Positions 1-11,715 of a stretch of DNA of 64,000 bases are shown here, piece by piece. Both the position numbers and the translations under genes were made by a program. This DNA comes from SR-FBR-E99 sp963732365 (GTDB taxonomy: Bacteria; Bacteroidota; Bacteroidia; Bacteroidales; VadinHA17): assembly GCA_963732365.1 (NCBI GenBank), contig CAVSZC010000007.1, positions 124,001 to 188,000 on the forward strand. Direction: 5' to 3'. The notes under the pieces were generated by a model that ran no database searches, had not been told where the DNA came from, and was given only the letters and a program-made list of their open reading frames with translations. The first letter of the stretch is position 1. Each line of letters opens with the position of its first letter.

Positions 1-1046
1 GGAAATTTTTTATTAATCAGGCCGTAGAGTATCTCCAAAGAATATTTTTCGCTTTCGTAGTGTCCGATATCAGCAACGAGCATCTCCCGGGGGGCTTCTG
101 TAAATGCGTGGTATTTGACGTCGCCGGTGATGAAGGCGTCAGCGCCGGCGCGGAAGGCGTCACTGATGAGCGAGGCACCTGATCCTCCGCATACCGCCAC
201 TTTCTTTACGGTGCGCTCCGGGTCGCCGCTGTACCGAATCACCGGTGTGCCGGCAAGCTGCCTGAGCCTCTCCAGAAGCTGAGTGCCGGTGAGAGGTGCG
301 GCGAGAGTACCTATTGTGCCCGCGCCGGCGCTGTAGTACGTGTTCTCAAGGGCAATAAGGTCATAAGCCACCTCCTCATAGGGATGAGAGGCCAGAAGTG
401 CCCTTATGCATGAGCCCGCAAGATGGTCAGGCATGACAGCCTCTATCCTTACTTCCGGCTCGGTATGATATTCACCTGCAGCGCCTGCCCAGGGAACAGC
501 CCCCTCACCGGCCCGGTAGGTACCCTCCCCGTGAATATTGAAGCTGCACCTGTCATATTTGCCTATATGACCGGCCCCTGCTTCAAACAGCGAATCCCTG
601 ACAATGTCAGCATGCGAAACGGGGACGAAGGTTATGATTTTTAAAAGTCTACCCTTCAACGGCGCCAGAACCCTGGTGTCTTCCAGACCCACTTTTGCGG
701 CCAGCGCATGACTCACTCCCCATGACAGGTTATCAAAGCTGGTGTGAGCGGAATAAACGGCGATACCCTTCGTGAGGGCAGCAGCAACACATTTCTCAGC
801 CTCACTGCCGAAGGCTAAACGCTTCAGAGGTGTGAATATCAAAGGGTGGTGAGAGATGATCATCCGGCATCCGTGCTTCCCGGCTTCATTGATGACATCC
901 GTATTGACATCCAATGTCAGCAGCACTGAATCAATGACTGCGGAAGGGTCTCCAACCTGAAGCCCACTGTTGTCATAATGTTCCTGAAAGGCCGGCGGTA
1001 TGATCTCCTCCAGCCATGCAACAAACTCACGCAGCGTCACTGCCAT
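1..1046 (-). CDS. Nif3-like dinuclear metal centre protein (C-terminus cut by window edge)
   Basis: I translated this leftward frame by hand. It opens MAVTLREFVAWLEEI, continues with GLQVGDP and the metal-site segment MIISHHPLIF, and later has YSAHTSFDN and ITGDVKYH. These are the conserved motifs of the Nif3/YbgI/YqfO family, a toroidal protein with two metals per subunit and often annotated GTP cyclohydrolase 1 type 2. The stretch between the two Nif3 halves (about residues 130-235) fits the CutA-like insert of the longer bacterial form. About 348 codons are present and no stop is reached at base 1, so only the last residues should be missing. The start lies 4 bases after the MerR stop, which implies co-transcription. 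The cellular role of the family is unsettled. Confidence 0.88.
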   Translation of the reverse strand, partial: MAVTLREFVAWLEEIIPPAFQEHYDNSGLQVGDPSAVIDSVLLTLDVNTDVINEAGKHGCRMIISHHPLIFTPLKRLAFGSEAEKCVAAALTKGIAVYSAHTSFDNLSWGVSHALAAKVGLEDTRVLAPLKGRLLKIITFVPVSHADIVRDSLFEAGAGHIGKYDRCSFNIHGEGTYRAGEGAVPWAGAAGEYHTEPEVRIEAVMPDHLAGSCIRALLASHPYEEVAYDLIALENTYYSAGAGTIGTLAAPLTGTQLLERLRQLAGTPVIRYSGDPERTVKKVAVCGGSGASLISDAFRAGADAFITGDVKYHAFTEAPREMLVADIGHYESEKYSLEILYGLINKKF

Positions 1047-1050
1047 ATTC

Positions 1051-1389
1051 TCAGTTTATTTCACCCCTGATCTCAAGGAGCATCTCCCTGATATTGCGAA
1101 GAGTGTCAGCTATCTCCAGCCGGTAATCAGCCTCCTCACGACTGCTTTTCAGATATTTCCTGGCCCCGTCAAGGGTCATGCCCCTCTCACGGAGGAGATG
1201 ATGTATGAGTCTGAGGTTCTTTATGTCTTCCGGCATGAAGAGCCTGTTTCCCTTATTGTTCTTTTTAGGCTTAAGGATGTCAAACTCCTTCTCCCAGAAC
1301 CGTATGGTCGACACCGGTTCAGAGAACATTTCAGCCACCTCTCCGATCTGGTAAAACAGTTTTTCGGTTTTCTTTTCCCTGTAAGGCAT
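1051..1389 (-). CDS. MerR-family transcriptional regulator, short form
   Basis: This 112-residue protein has an N-terminal MerR winged helix: YQIGEVAEMF then STIRFWEKEFDIL and GNRLFMPEDIKNLRLIHHLL. A helical tail (about residues 75-112) would be the dimerisation helix. No cysteine-rich effector loop or ligand domain follows, so it is a minimal MerR like those widespread in Bacteroidota, and its effector cannot be told. It lies between an M23 peptidase gene (15 bases upstream) and the Nif3-like gene (4 bases downstream) and is probably co-transcribed with both. Confidence 0.85.
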   Translation of the reverse strand: MPYREKKTEKLFYQIGEVAEMFSEPVSTIRFWEKEFDILKPKKNNKGNRLFMPEDIKNLRLIHHLLRERGMTLDGARKYLKSSREEADYRLEIADTLRNIREMLLEIRGEIN

Positions 1390-1404
1390 TGTCTGTTCCC
1401 TTAA

Positions 1405-2391
1405 TCAGTCAAACGTTTGTCCGCTTTTGTTTGCAATTTCTATCATCCGGTCATACTCCTCGGGGGAGAGATCATTGAAATAGAACAGTGCCGGGTCGAC
1501 GTTCCTTCCGTTAGCCAGAACTTCATAATGAAGATGCGGTGCCGTTGAGAGACCGGTGTTACCGACAAAGCCTATCACATCACCCCGCTTGACCTTCTGT
1601 CCCACCCTGACATTGAAGCCGTCAAGATGTGCATATACTGACTGATAACCGAATCCGTGATCTATAATGATATGGTTTCCAAGCTCGCGGCGTGCAGACT
1701 TGACTGTGCTCACCACTCCGTCTCCCGTGGCATACACATCGGTACCCGTTGGGGCGGTGAAGTCCATTCCGCTGTGAAACTTTGATATCTTGTATATGGG
1801 ATGTATCCTGAATCCGAAACCTGATGCAGTACGCTTGAGGTCAATGTTTGAAACCGGTTGTATCGCCGGAATGCTTCTAAGCATCTCCTCCTTCTCCCTG
1901 GCAAAGGCAATGAGCTCATCAAACGACTGTGACTGCACATAGATTTTCTTTCTTATCCGGTCCAGCCTGGTGGCAGTCTCCACTATCAGGTCCGAGTTTG
2001 AGAATCCCTCGAGCTCCTCATAGCGGTTTACCCCTCCTATCCCTCCCTCGCGGTATGATGAGGGGACCGGCTCTGTCTCAAAGATAGTGCGGTAGAGGTT
2101 GTCATCCGTCTCCTGAAGGTGACCGAGCACCTTTTCAACATTCTCCATCTCCCTGTTCATCAGCTCATACTGAAGAGAGAGTTGTTCTATCTCACGCTTA
2201 AGCGCCTTCTCCTTCGGTGAGTCAAAGATAAAGGCAAAGATGAAACCGTAGATCCCTGCCAGGAAGAGCGAGCCGATGAAATAGGCGAAGAGGCGGAGTA
2301 GCAGTTGCTTGATACCCAGCCTTATCTTATCAAAGCTGAGCGTTTCATGATTGAACTTGTATTTTGTCTTTGGCATCCGCTCCGAAGGCAA
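1405..2391 (-). CDS. Membrane-anchored M23 (LytM) peptidase
   Basis: This 328-residue protein has one N-terminal membrane segment (about residues 30-55), a coiled-coil-like stretch (about 60-175) and a C-terminal M23 domain. The zinc-site residues are visible: H206 and D210 in HSGMDF, H255 in YAHLDG, and H286/H288 in PHLHYE. The family cleaves peptidoglycan cross-bridges or, when degenerate, activates amidases; an intact site suggests real endopeptidase activity. It should sit in the inner membrane facing the periplasm. It leads an operon with MerR and Nif3-like genes and has its own well-formed promoter. Its closest relative in the window is the next gene upstream, which looks like an old duplicate. 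A start at M6 (2376) is also possible. Confidence 0.9.
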   Translation of the reverse strand: MPSERMPKTKYKFNHETLSFDKIRLGIKQLLLRLFAYFIGSLFLAGIYGFIFAFIFDSPKEKALKREIEQLSLQYELMNREMENVEKVLGHLQETDDNLYRTIFETEPVPSSYREGGIGGVNRYEELEGFSNSDLIVETATRLDRIRKKIYVQSQSFDELIAFAREKEEMLRSIPAIQPVSNIDLKRTASGFGFRIHPIYKISKFHSGMDFTAPTGTDVYATGDGVVSTVKSARRELGNHIIIDHGFGYQSVYAHLDGFNVRVGQKVKRGDVIGFVGNTGLSTAPHLHYEVLANGRNVDPALFYFNDLSPEEYDRMIEIANKSGQTFD

Positions 2392-2404
2392 GTTTATTGA
2401 AATG

Positions 2405-2435
2405 CAAATTTATGAAATTATCAACAGATAACAAA
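2405..2435 (-). promoter_or_regulatory. Bacteroidota-type promoter for the M23-merR-nif3 operon
   Basis: Read leftward, TTTG (2435-2432) is followed after 19 bases by TAAATTTG (2412-2405). This matches the known Bacteroidota housekeeping consensus TTTG-N19-21-TAnnTTTG. Transcription would begin near 2398, a few bases before the start codon at 2391. Confidence 0.7.
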
Positions 2436-2475
2436 ACGCAGAGACTCCGGCAGGGGGTGGTTTAAAATAAGGATA

Positions 2476-3432
2476 TCACGGAGCCGAGAGGTATTCAAGC
2501 ATCTGGAAATATTCCTCTTCTGTCAGGTTGTCTGTGAAATACCACAGGGGGTTGACATGTTCCCCGAACAGGTCTATCTGGTAGTGCAGATGTGGTCCGG
2601 TAGAGGTTCCCGTATTGCCTGACATTGCCAGGAGGTCACCGCGGGTCACCTTAGCTCCCTGCTTTACCCTGGTTTCACTCAGATGGCCATATATGCTGCG
2701 GTAGCCATATCCATGATCGATGATAACCTTTAAGCCGAATCCGTCCTTTTCGCTCCCGGCAAAATAGACAGTCCCCGCTCCGGTAGCATACACCTCAGTA
2801 CCTATCGGACACCTGAAATCCTGACCGAAATGCCACCTCGGCGAACCAAGTACAGGATGATGTTCCCTGAATTTTACCCCGTCACCAAGAGGCATTGTTA
2901 CATTTACCGGCCTGATGTAAGGAAGATGAGCCCACATCTCCTTCCATTCCGCGGCTCTGTCACTGAGCTCGTTCAGGGAGTTGTACTGAATGTTTGTCTG
3001 TGTCCTCAGGTCTTCGAGCTTTGATCTTACAGCTACCATCATCTCAGTGTTGACATATCCTGTCAGATCGCCGTATCTGAATATCCCTCCTGATCCGCCC
3101 TCTGCCATTGACTCTGGTATCAGCGGAAGGTCAAGTATGGCACGGTATGAATGATTATCAGATGATCTCATGTCTGCCAGCATGGCAGAGGAAAAGTCAA
3201 TTCTCCGTTCAAGAATTGTATAATTTAGTTTGATCTCTTCGAGCCGCTGCTGCAGAAGATCTTGTTTTGGCGAACCGAAAAAGCGCTGGAATATGAACCC
3301 ATAACATACTGCTATTAAGACCGATAGGCCAAACCCCACCGAAAACCTGATGAGCTTTTCACTCCATCGGCGACGATGTTGAAGAAACTGCAGATTGGCT
3401 TTATCAAATACGTATGACTTCCGTTTCAGCAT
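2476..3432 (-). CDS. Membrane-anchored M23 (LytM) peptidase, second copy
   Basis: This 318-residue protein has the layout of its neighbour: basic N-terminus, one membrane helix (about residues 28-50), coiled-coil region, and M23 domain. The metal-site residues are H201 and D205 (HFGQDF), H250 (YGHLSE) and H281/H283 (PHLHYQ). The shared phrases GGxGGxxRY and LHY in matching positions support tandem duplication. It is transcribed leftward, divergent from alaS, and is separated from the next M23 gene by 84 bases that contain a new promoter, so the two can be expressed independently. Confidence 0.9.
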   Translation of the reverse strand: MLKRKSYVFDKANLQFLQHRRRWSEKLIRFSVGFGLSVLIAVCYGFIFQRFFGSPKQDLLQQRLEEIKLNYTILERRIDFSSAMLADMRSSDNHSYRAILDLPLIPESMAEGGSGGIFRYGDLTGYVNTEMMVAVRSKLEDLRTQTNIQYNSLNELSDRAAEWKEMWAHLPYIRPVNVTMPLGDGVKFREHHPVLGSPRWHFGQDFRCPIGTEVYATGAGTVYFAGSEKDGFGLKVIIDHGYGYRSIYGHLSETRVKQGAKVTRGDLLAMSGNTGTSTGPHLHYQIDLFGEHVNPLWYFTDNLTEEEYFQMLEYLSAP

Positions 3433-3473
3433 CAGTAGTTCAGTGGATTACCACTATTTTGCAAGATCGCTGA

Positions 3474-3504
3474 CAAACATAAAATAAATAAATTAATTTT
3501 ACAA
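3474..3504 (-). promoter_or_regulatory. Promoter for the second M23 gene
   Basis: Leftward, TTG (3504-3502) is followed after 20 bases by TATGTTTG (3481-3474), matching the Bacteroidota -33/-7 consensus and spacing. It lies in the 111-base divergent gap shared with alaS. No equally good box is seen for alaS. Confidence 0.65.
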
Positions 3505-3543
3505 GCCCCAAAAACAGAGAAAATTAACACAGGCTTGGGATTT

Positions 3544-6195
<2,652 letters not shown>

Positions 6196-6338
6196 CCGGT
6201 CGAAATTACAGTCTCCGTTAGAAATTTATTTTAAGCTTAAGATCAGGCGTTTATGTCATCACTGAAATGATTGACTTAATGCTTGTTTTATTTGTTCGAA
6301 TTTCTTACTCTTGTATCTCAAACCCTAAAAAGAGATAC

Positions 6339-8183
6339 ATGGAAGTTACGAGAACCTTTGATCTGATAGACTGGAGTTGTAAAGTTTACCCCCGCGAAGT
6401 GATGTTTGGAGGAAAACATGACAATGAGTGGGTCACCTATTCAACGGAAGCAGTAAGGGAGCTGACTGACCTGTTCAGTTATGGCCTCCTGTCTCTCGGC
6501 TATAAAAAGGGAGACCACATAGCCACTATAACGCCCAACAAGGCTGAATGGAATATTGCTGACCACGGCATCTCTCAGGCCGGGATGATACATGTGCCGG
6601 TCTATCCGACCATAGGGCAGGATGAGTACGAATTCATCCTTGACCATTCGGAAGCTAAGGCCGTAATTGTCGGGAACAAACAGGTGCATGCCAAGATTGC
6701 ACCCATCCTGCCAAAGATCAAGGCTGTAAGAGAGGTTTTCTCCTTCGACCCTGTTGACGGGATGAGGACCATTGATGATATAATCGAGGAGGGGAGGAAG
6801 AATAAGCAGAGGTTTATGACAGAACTCAATGCCATAAAGGATTCCATTAAGCCTTCCGATATGAGTACCATCATTTACACGTCGGGCACAACAGGCAATT
6901 CAAAGGGGGTAATGCTCTCACATCATAACCTCGTCAGCAATGCCATCGCAACCAGTACTGCACATGATTTTGGCATTGGTTACAGGGCTCTCAGCTTCCT
7001 CCCTCTGTGCCATGTATATGAGCGTATGATGAATTATCATCTGCAGTATAAGGGCACAAGCATCTATTATCTTGAGAACATGGCGGTCATCGCTGACACC
7101 ATGAAGGATATCAAGCCTCATATTGCCACCACGGTGCCTCGGCTGCTTGAAAAGATCTATGACAATATCATCAACAAGGGTAAGAACCTGCCCTGGATCA
7201 AGAAACAGATCTTCTTCTGGGCTGTAAACCTGGGGCTCAAATACAGGCTTACCGGCAACAGCGCATTTTACAGGTTCAGGCTTGGCATTGCCCGCAAGCT
7301 GATCTTCAGAAAGTGGCAGGAAGCCCTTGGGGGCGAGCTGCGCGTACTCGTATCGGGCGGGGCAGCGCTGCAGTCACGCCTCGAACGCATCTTCTGGGCT
7401 GCCGACATCCCTGTGCTTCAGGGCTATGGCCTGACTGAAACATCGCCTGTCATAGCTGTCAATCCGCTCAGAATACCTGATATTAAATTTGAAACTGTCG
7501 GTCCGATTATCGAAAACGTAAAGGTAAAGATTGCCGATGACGGCGAGATACTCAGCAAAGGGCCGAACCTCATGCTGGGCTATTTCAAAGCTCCTGAGCT
7601 CACGGCAGAGGTGATTGACAGCGAGGGGTGGTTCCATACCGGTGACATCGGTCGCATTGAAGATGGCAGATTCCTTCGCATAACCGACCGCAAAAAGGAG
7701 ATGTTCAAGCTCTCCGCAGGTAAATATATCGCTCCGCAGGTCATTGAGAACAGGCTCAAGGAATCGTTGTTCATCGAACAGGCAATGGTCATCGGCGAGA
7801 ACGAAAAATTTGCCAGTGCCCTTATCTCTCCAAACTTCACATTCCTTCATGACTGGTGTTCGATCCACAAGATTCAGTTCCGCGATAACGCTGAGCTGAT
7901 AGAGATACCTGAAGTGATCGATAGGTTTGGCCGCGAGGTTCGTGAACTGAACAAAAGCATGGGCGAGTTCGAGCAGATTAAGCGGTTCAGGCTCGTAACC
8001 GAAGAGTGGACACCGCAGTCAGGAGAGCTCTCTCCCACCCTCAAGCTCAGGAGAAATATATTGACTGAGCGTTATAAGCCCATTATCAATGAGATATACT
8101 CCGTGAAGGAGAAAGATAATCCCGTTGGCAAAGTCATCAGCCGCATTAAAAACGGCGTTCTGAGGAACATGCCCAAATTCTGA
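6339..8183 (+). CDS. Long-chain acyl-CoA synthetase (AMP-forming)
   Basis: The protein of about 614 residues belongs to the ANL adenylate-forming superfamily. It activates fatty acids with ATP and CoA for lipid synthesis or breakdown. The AMP-binding P-loop is YTSGTTGNSKG (residues 180-190), with the later core motifs GYGLTETSP, GWFHTGDIG and DRKKEMFKLSAGKYI. In that last motif family members normally have G after FK, so the hinge is close to standard. The frame extends upstream to 6267, but that stretch is hydrophobic without family similarity. The ATG at 6339 gives the MEVTRTFDL start typical of Bacteroidota homologues. A hairpin terminator follows. Confidence 0.93.
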   Translation: MEVTRTFDLIDWSCKVYPREVMFGGKHDNEWVTYSTEAVRELTDLFSYGLLSLGYKKGDHIATITPNKAEWNIADHGISQAGMIHVPVYPTIGQDEYEFILDHSEAKAVIVGNKQVHAKIAPILPKIKAVREVFSFDPVDGMRTIDDIIEEGRKNKQRFMTELNAIKDSIKPSDMSTIIYTSGTTGNSKGVMLSHHNLVSNAIATSTAHDFGIGYRALSFLPLCHVYERMMNYHLQYKGTSIYYLENMAVIADTMKDIKPHIATTVPRLLEKIYDNIINKGKNLPWIKKQIFFWAVNLGLKYRLTGNSAFYRFRLGIARKLIFRKWQEALGGELRVLVSGGAALQSRLERIFWAADIPVLQGYGLTETSPVIAVNPLRIPDIKFETVGPIIENVKVKIADDGEILSKGPNLMLGYFKAPELTAEVIDSEGWFHTGDIGRIEDGRFLRITDRKKEMFKLSAGKYIAPQVIENRLKESLFIEQAMVIGENEKFASALISPNFTFLHDWCSIHKIQFRDNAELIEIPEVIDRFGREVRELNKSMGEFEQIKRFRLVTEEWTPQSGELSPTLKLRRNILTERYKPIINEIYSVKEKDNPVGKVISRIKNGVLRNMPKF

Positions 8184-8203
8184 CGGCGCCGGGATTCTGA
8201 AAG

Positions 8204-8243
8204 GGAGGTTATGCCTGCGTTGCGTAACCTCCTTATTATTTTT
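8204..8243 (+). terminator. Rho-independent terminator after acyl-CoA synthetase
   Basis: An 11-bp stem (GGAGGTTATGC with GCGTAACCTCC, one G-T pair) and 7-base loop are followed by the T-rich run TTATTATTTTTT. It overlaps the promoter of the next gene. Confidence 0.8.
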
Positions 8244-8251
8244 TACCTTTG
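8220..8251 (+). promoter_or_regulatory. Promoter for the DUF6452/DUF6048 pair
   Basis: TTG (8220-8222) and TACCTTTG (8244-8251) are 21 bases apart, within the Bacteroidota consensus. The -33 element lies in the terminator hairpin and the -7 box ends only 9 bases before the ATG at 8261, so the leader is very short or absent. Confidence 0.65.
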
Positions 8252-8260
8252 CCTTTCGTT

Positions 8261-8728
8261 ATGCGATCGCTGAAACATATAACCGTTGCACTCCTGGAGC
8301 TGATAATCCTGCTGTCAGCCTGCTCCTGTTCTGACAAGGCCTGTTATGAGGAGATGGATCCCCTGATGTACACCTCGCTCCTTGAGAGCGGTACCGGCGA
8401 ATCAAAGAAGGCTGACTCTGTGAGAGTCATTGCTGTCTCACCGGCCGGCCCGGTAACTCTTTATAAACAGAATGCCGTAACATTCTTTACCCTGCCTCTT
8501 GATCCGGCAAATGATCTGTCTGAATTTTATTTTATCGTTAACGGTGTCTCTGACACTGCCGTGCTGACTTACACGCGCCATCCTCATCTCGTCTCGGCTG
8601 AATGCGGCTATACATTCCTGAGTGAATTGACCGGGCTTAAGACAACGCATAATATAATTGACACCCTTATCATTGAAAACAAAAGCGTCAACCTCGATGG
8701 CGAAAAGAATCTGCGTCTTTTTTATTAG
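8261..8728 (+). CDS. DUF6452-like lipoprotein
   Basis: About 155 residues. A signal peptide ends in a lipobox (LLSAC, with lipidated Cys about residue 21), so it should be anchored to a membrane facing the periplasm. The mature part (ACYEEMDPL, then a run of beta-type strands) resembles DUF6452, whose function is unknown. I assign it partly from context, since DUF6452 and DUF6048 genes commonly sit side by side in Bacteroidota, as here. The ATG at 8261 is preferred over an in-frame TTG at 8249, which overlaps the -7 box. Its 3' end overlaps the next gene by 32 bases. Confidence 0.7.
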   Translation: MRSLKHITVALLELIILLSACSCSDKACYEEMDPLMYTSLLESGTGESKKADSVRVIAVSPAGPVTLYKQNAVTFFTLPLDPANDLSEFYFIVNGVSDTAVLTYTRHPHLVSAECGYTFLSELTGLKTTHNIIDTLIIENKSVNLDGEKNLRLFY

Positions 8729-9458
8729 CCTGATGCTGTTGTACGGCAACAGGATTCTGGCGCAGGACACTCTCACCATCCCGCTTAATGTGCGGGCGGG
8801 ATTTGACATATCAGGCCCGGTCATGCATCTGATCGGCAGTGATCTTGTCAGTTACGGCGCCATAGCTTCAATCGATTTAAACGAACAGTATTCTGCCAGC
8901 CTGCGGCTGAGATACAGTTCGTACTCAGTATCTGAATATAACTATGACTTCACAAGCAGCGGCGTAAGTGCGGTCATCAGCGGTGATTACAACTTTCTCA
9001 AGCCAAAGGTGTCAGGAGGCAAGTACTTCACCGGACTGGGTTTCGGTTACGGGATCAGCTTTTACAATGAGGAAGCCTCCCGCATTGAGTATACTAATCC
9101 CTGGGGAACAGGGTCAGACTCATTTTCTCCCTCCAGTCATACAGGTCATTTCCTCGAGGCCACACCGGGAGTGCGCACGGAGCTCTTCCCGGGGGTGACA
9201 ATCGGATGGAATCTTGTCGTCAGGCTGCTCATCAGCTCGGGAGCAGGCCGTGACCTGAAGCCGGTATGGATGCCAGGCTTTGGCGATGCAACCTCAAGAA
9301 TGACAACAGGTGCAGAATATTACGTTTCCGTATCTATCCCATATAAAAAGATCAGGGTGGTAATCAAGCCCAGAAAGGAACTGACTGAAGATGAAGGAGA
9401 AGAGAATCCTGAAATGAATCCTTCAGGTTCATCCTTCCCGCCAGGCGGCAGGCTTTAG
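8697..9458 (+). CDS. DUF6048-like outer-membrane protein
   Basis: About 253 residues from MAKRICVFFISLMLL, a signal peptide ending near ILAQ. The mature sequence begins RAGFDISGPVMHLIGSD, resembling the start of DUF6048 proteins, and continues as alternating polar and hydrophobic strands (YSASLRLRYSSY; YFTGLGFGYGISFY), which fits a small outer-membrane beta barrel. The tail after residue about 235 is acidic and low complexity. The start at 8697 overlaps the preceding lipoprotein gene, suggesting translational coupling and a joint role. Its 3' end overlaps the convergent symporter gene by 30 bases. Confidence 0.7.
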   Translation: MAKRICVFFISLMLLYGNRILAQDTLTIPLNVRAGFDISGPVMHLIGSDLVSYGAIASIDLNEQYSASLRLRYSSYSVSEYNYDFTSSGVSAVISGDYNFLKPKVSGGKYFTGLGFGYGISFYNEEASRIEYTNPWGTGSDSFSPSSHTGHFLEATPGVRTELFPGVTIGWNLVVRLLISSGAGRDLKPVWMPGFGDATSRMTTGAEYYVSVSIPYKKIRVVIKPRKELTEDEGEENPEMNPSGSSFPPGGRL

Positions 9459-10904
9459 CCCGCTGCTTCTGCTGAATAACCACAATCCGGCGAATGTCAG
9501 AAGTCCGTTTACCAGCAGCAACTCAAAACCGAATTTATATCCGCTGAAGAGCTCCTCTGAATAGAGACTCAGAAAATAACATGTGACAGGTGAAATGACA
9601 GCGATGAATGGCGTCGCCCTGTCATTTACCTTTCTCCTTGTAAACAGGCCAAAGGAGTAGAGACCGAGGAGAGGCCCGTAAGTATAACCGGCGATGGTGA
9701 ACAGTTTGTCAATGATGGCCTCGTTATTCAGCTGTCTGAAAATCATAATACATATGAAGAATATAAGGGCAATTGAAATATGGACCGCATACCTTATCAA
9801 AGTCTTCCTCTCCTCGGTAATGCCGGTTCTCTTTTCGAGCCCGAGGAAGTCGATGCTGAACGAAGTAGTGAGCGATGTAAGGGCACCGTCAGCGCTGGGG
9901 AACGCAGCAGAAATAAGCCCTATCAGGAAGACCATGCCTGCCACGGGACCCAGATAACTGAAAGCGATGGTTGGAAAGAGGTCATCGGTGGATGAAACCC
10001 TGACACCCTCTGTCTGTGCATAGAAGAGAAGAAATGCGCCCAGTACGAGGAAGAGAAAATTGACAATGACGAGTATGCCGCTGAAGGTGAACATGTTTTT
10101 CCTGGCCTCCTTCAGATTGCGGCAACTGAGATTTTTCTGCATCATCTCCTGGTCAAGCCCTGTCATGGCAATGGTTATGAACATCCCGCTGAAAAACTGT
10201 TTCAGGAAGAAACGCTCATGATGCCAGTCTGTTATGAACATCCTTGAGACAGAGTCATCTGTCACCTCCCTCACCATTACAAAGAATGAGGCTCCCAGCT
10301 CTCTGCTTATGTAAATAACTGACAGTATCACGGCCAGAAGCATGAAGGTTGTCTGAAGCATGTCCGTCCATACAATCGTCCTGATACCTCCCTTAAGCGT
10401 ATAGGCAATTATCAGCATAATGAATATCAGAACATTGACCCAGAATGGGACATTCCATGCGTCAAAGACAAAAATCTGCAGCACATTGATAACCAGGAAC
10501 ATTCTCAGTGAAGCTCCCAGCACCCTCGACAAAATGAAAAATGCCGCACCTGTCTTATATGACCAGAAGCCGAAGCGTTGCTCAAGATAGGTATATATCG
10601 ATGTCAGCTTAAGACGGTAGTAAAGTGGCAGCAGCACAAGTGCTATTACAAAGTAACCGAAGAGGTAACCGAAGACTACCACCATATAACTGAACTGTGT
10701 CTCGCTCACCCATCCCGGAACAGACATGAATGTTACTCCGGAGAGTGAAGCCCCTATCATGCCGTAGGCAACCACAAACCAGGGAGAGGCCCTGTTGCCG
10801 ACATAGAACGACTGGTTATTGGCTTTGCGGGCAGTAATCCATGTCACTACAAAGAGCAGGACAGTATATGCCACGAACAGGCTGAGTATAAGTGCAGGAG
10901 TCAT
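9429..10904 (-). CDS. Sodium:solute symporter (SSS) family permease
   Basis: This 491-residue protein has about 13 hydrophobic helices across its length. The SSS features are visible: an N-terminal helix pair with SFYVGNRASPWFVVAYGMIGASLSGVTF, then LKGGIRTIVWTDMLQ and TGLDQEMMQKNLSCRNLKEARKN split across the middle helices. SSS proteins take up sugars, amino acids, carboxylates or sialic acid with Na+. The substrate cannot be told here because no catabolic gene is attached. It is divergent from recR and overlaps DUF6048 at its 3' end. Confidence 0.88.
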   Translation of the reverse strand: MTPALILSLFVAYTVLLFVVTWITARKANNQSFYVGNRASPWFVVAYGMIGASLSGVTFMSVPGWVSETQFSYMVVVFGYLFGYFVIALVLLPLYYRLKLTSIYTYLEQRFGFWSYKTGAAFFILSRVLGASLRMFLVINVLQIFVFDAWNVPFWVNVLIFIMLIIAYTLKGGIRTIVWTDMLQTTFMLLAVILSVIYISRELGASFFVMVREVTDDSVSRMFITDWHHERFFLKQFFSGMFITIAMTGLDQEMMQKNLSCRNLKEARKNMFTFSGILVIVNFLFLVLGAFLLFYAQTEGVRVSSTDDLFPTIAFSYLGPVAGMVFLIGLISAAFPSADGALTSLTTSFSIDFLGLEKRTGITEERKTLIRYAVHISIALIFFICIMIFRQLNNEAIIDKLFTIAGYTYGPLLGLYSFGLFTRRKVNDRATPFIAVISPVTCYFLSLYSEELFSGYKFGFELLLVNGLLTFAGLWLFSRSSGLKPAAWREG

Positions 10905-10988
10905 AATGGAGGCTGTAATTACTGCAAGAATAACAAAAAGATCGAAGATAAAAACAAGTATAAGACGGGGTTTCCGGACAATAATGAA

Positions 10989-10996
10989 TAATTTTG
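10989..10996 (+). promoter_or_regulatory. Possible -7 box for recR
   Basis: TAATTTTG matches TAnnTTTG and ends 14 bases before the recR ATG. No TTG is found at the usual distance upstream, so support is partial. Confidence 0.4.
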
Positions 10997-11010
10997 CGTA
11001 AAGCTATTTT

Positions 11011-11634
11011 ATGGCAACACGTTTCCCTTCCAAGCTGCTTGAAGATGCAGTGAACGAGTTCTCCTCTCTGCCTGGTATAGGTCGCAAGACTGCATTCAGG
11101 CTGGTCATGCACCTGCTCAGGCGCGACAGTTCAGAGGTCAAACGGTTCGGTGAGACTATCACACGTCTCAGGGAGGATGTCTGTTATTGCAGTGTATGTC
11201 ACGGCATCAGCGACACACCTGTCTGTGAGATATGCAGTGATGAGGCCAGGGACAGAAGCCTGATATGTGTTGTTGAGAATGTCCAGGATGTGATGGCGGT
11301 GGAAAACACCAGGCAGTTCAGAGGTATCTACCACGTCCTGGGAGGTATCATCTCTCCTGTTGACGGTGTCGGTCCTTCAGATCTGACTATAAACCGTCTC
11401 GAGGAAAAGGTGCGCAGCGGTGATATTAAGGAGGTGATACTGGCCCTCAGCACAACCATGGAGGGGGATACAACCAACTTTTACATTTACAGGCGCCTCT
11501 CACCGTTCGATGTGCGCGTTACAACTCTTGCCCGCGGGGTAGCCATAGGTGATGTGCTGGAGTATACTGACGAGATAACGCTTGGTCAGTCAATAGTGAA
11601 CCGCCGGCTCTTCTCCCTCCCTTCACAGGGGTAA
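11011..11634 (+). CDS. recR: Recombination mediator protein RecR
   Basis: This 207-residue protein has family length. A helix-hairpin-helix (SSLPGIGRKTAFRL, residues 18-31) is followed by a zinc finger (C60-x2-C63 and C72-x2-C75) and a Toprim domain starting near ICVVEN with conserved YHVLGG and EVILALSTTMEG. It acts with RecO (and RecF) to load RecA on gapped DNA. A short A/T hairpin followed by seven T residues (about 11648-11672) may terminate it. Confidence 0.97.
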   Translation: MATRFPSKLLEDAVNEFSSLPGIGRKTAFRLVMHLLRRDSSEVKRFGETITRLREDVCYCSVCHGISDTPVCEICSDEARDRSLICVVENVQDVMAVENTRQFRGIYHVLGGIISPVDGVGPSDLTINRLEEKVRSGDIKEVILALSTTMEGDTTNFYIYRRLSPFDVRVTTLARGVAIGDVLEYTDEITLGQSIVNRRLFSLPSQG

Positions 11635-11715
11635 AGCTTACCGACGCAATAGCCGGTTATTGTCATTTTTTTATTCTGAAAATCTTGCTTTATTTGATAA
11701 AATTAACGCCAGGTC

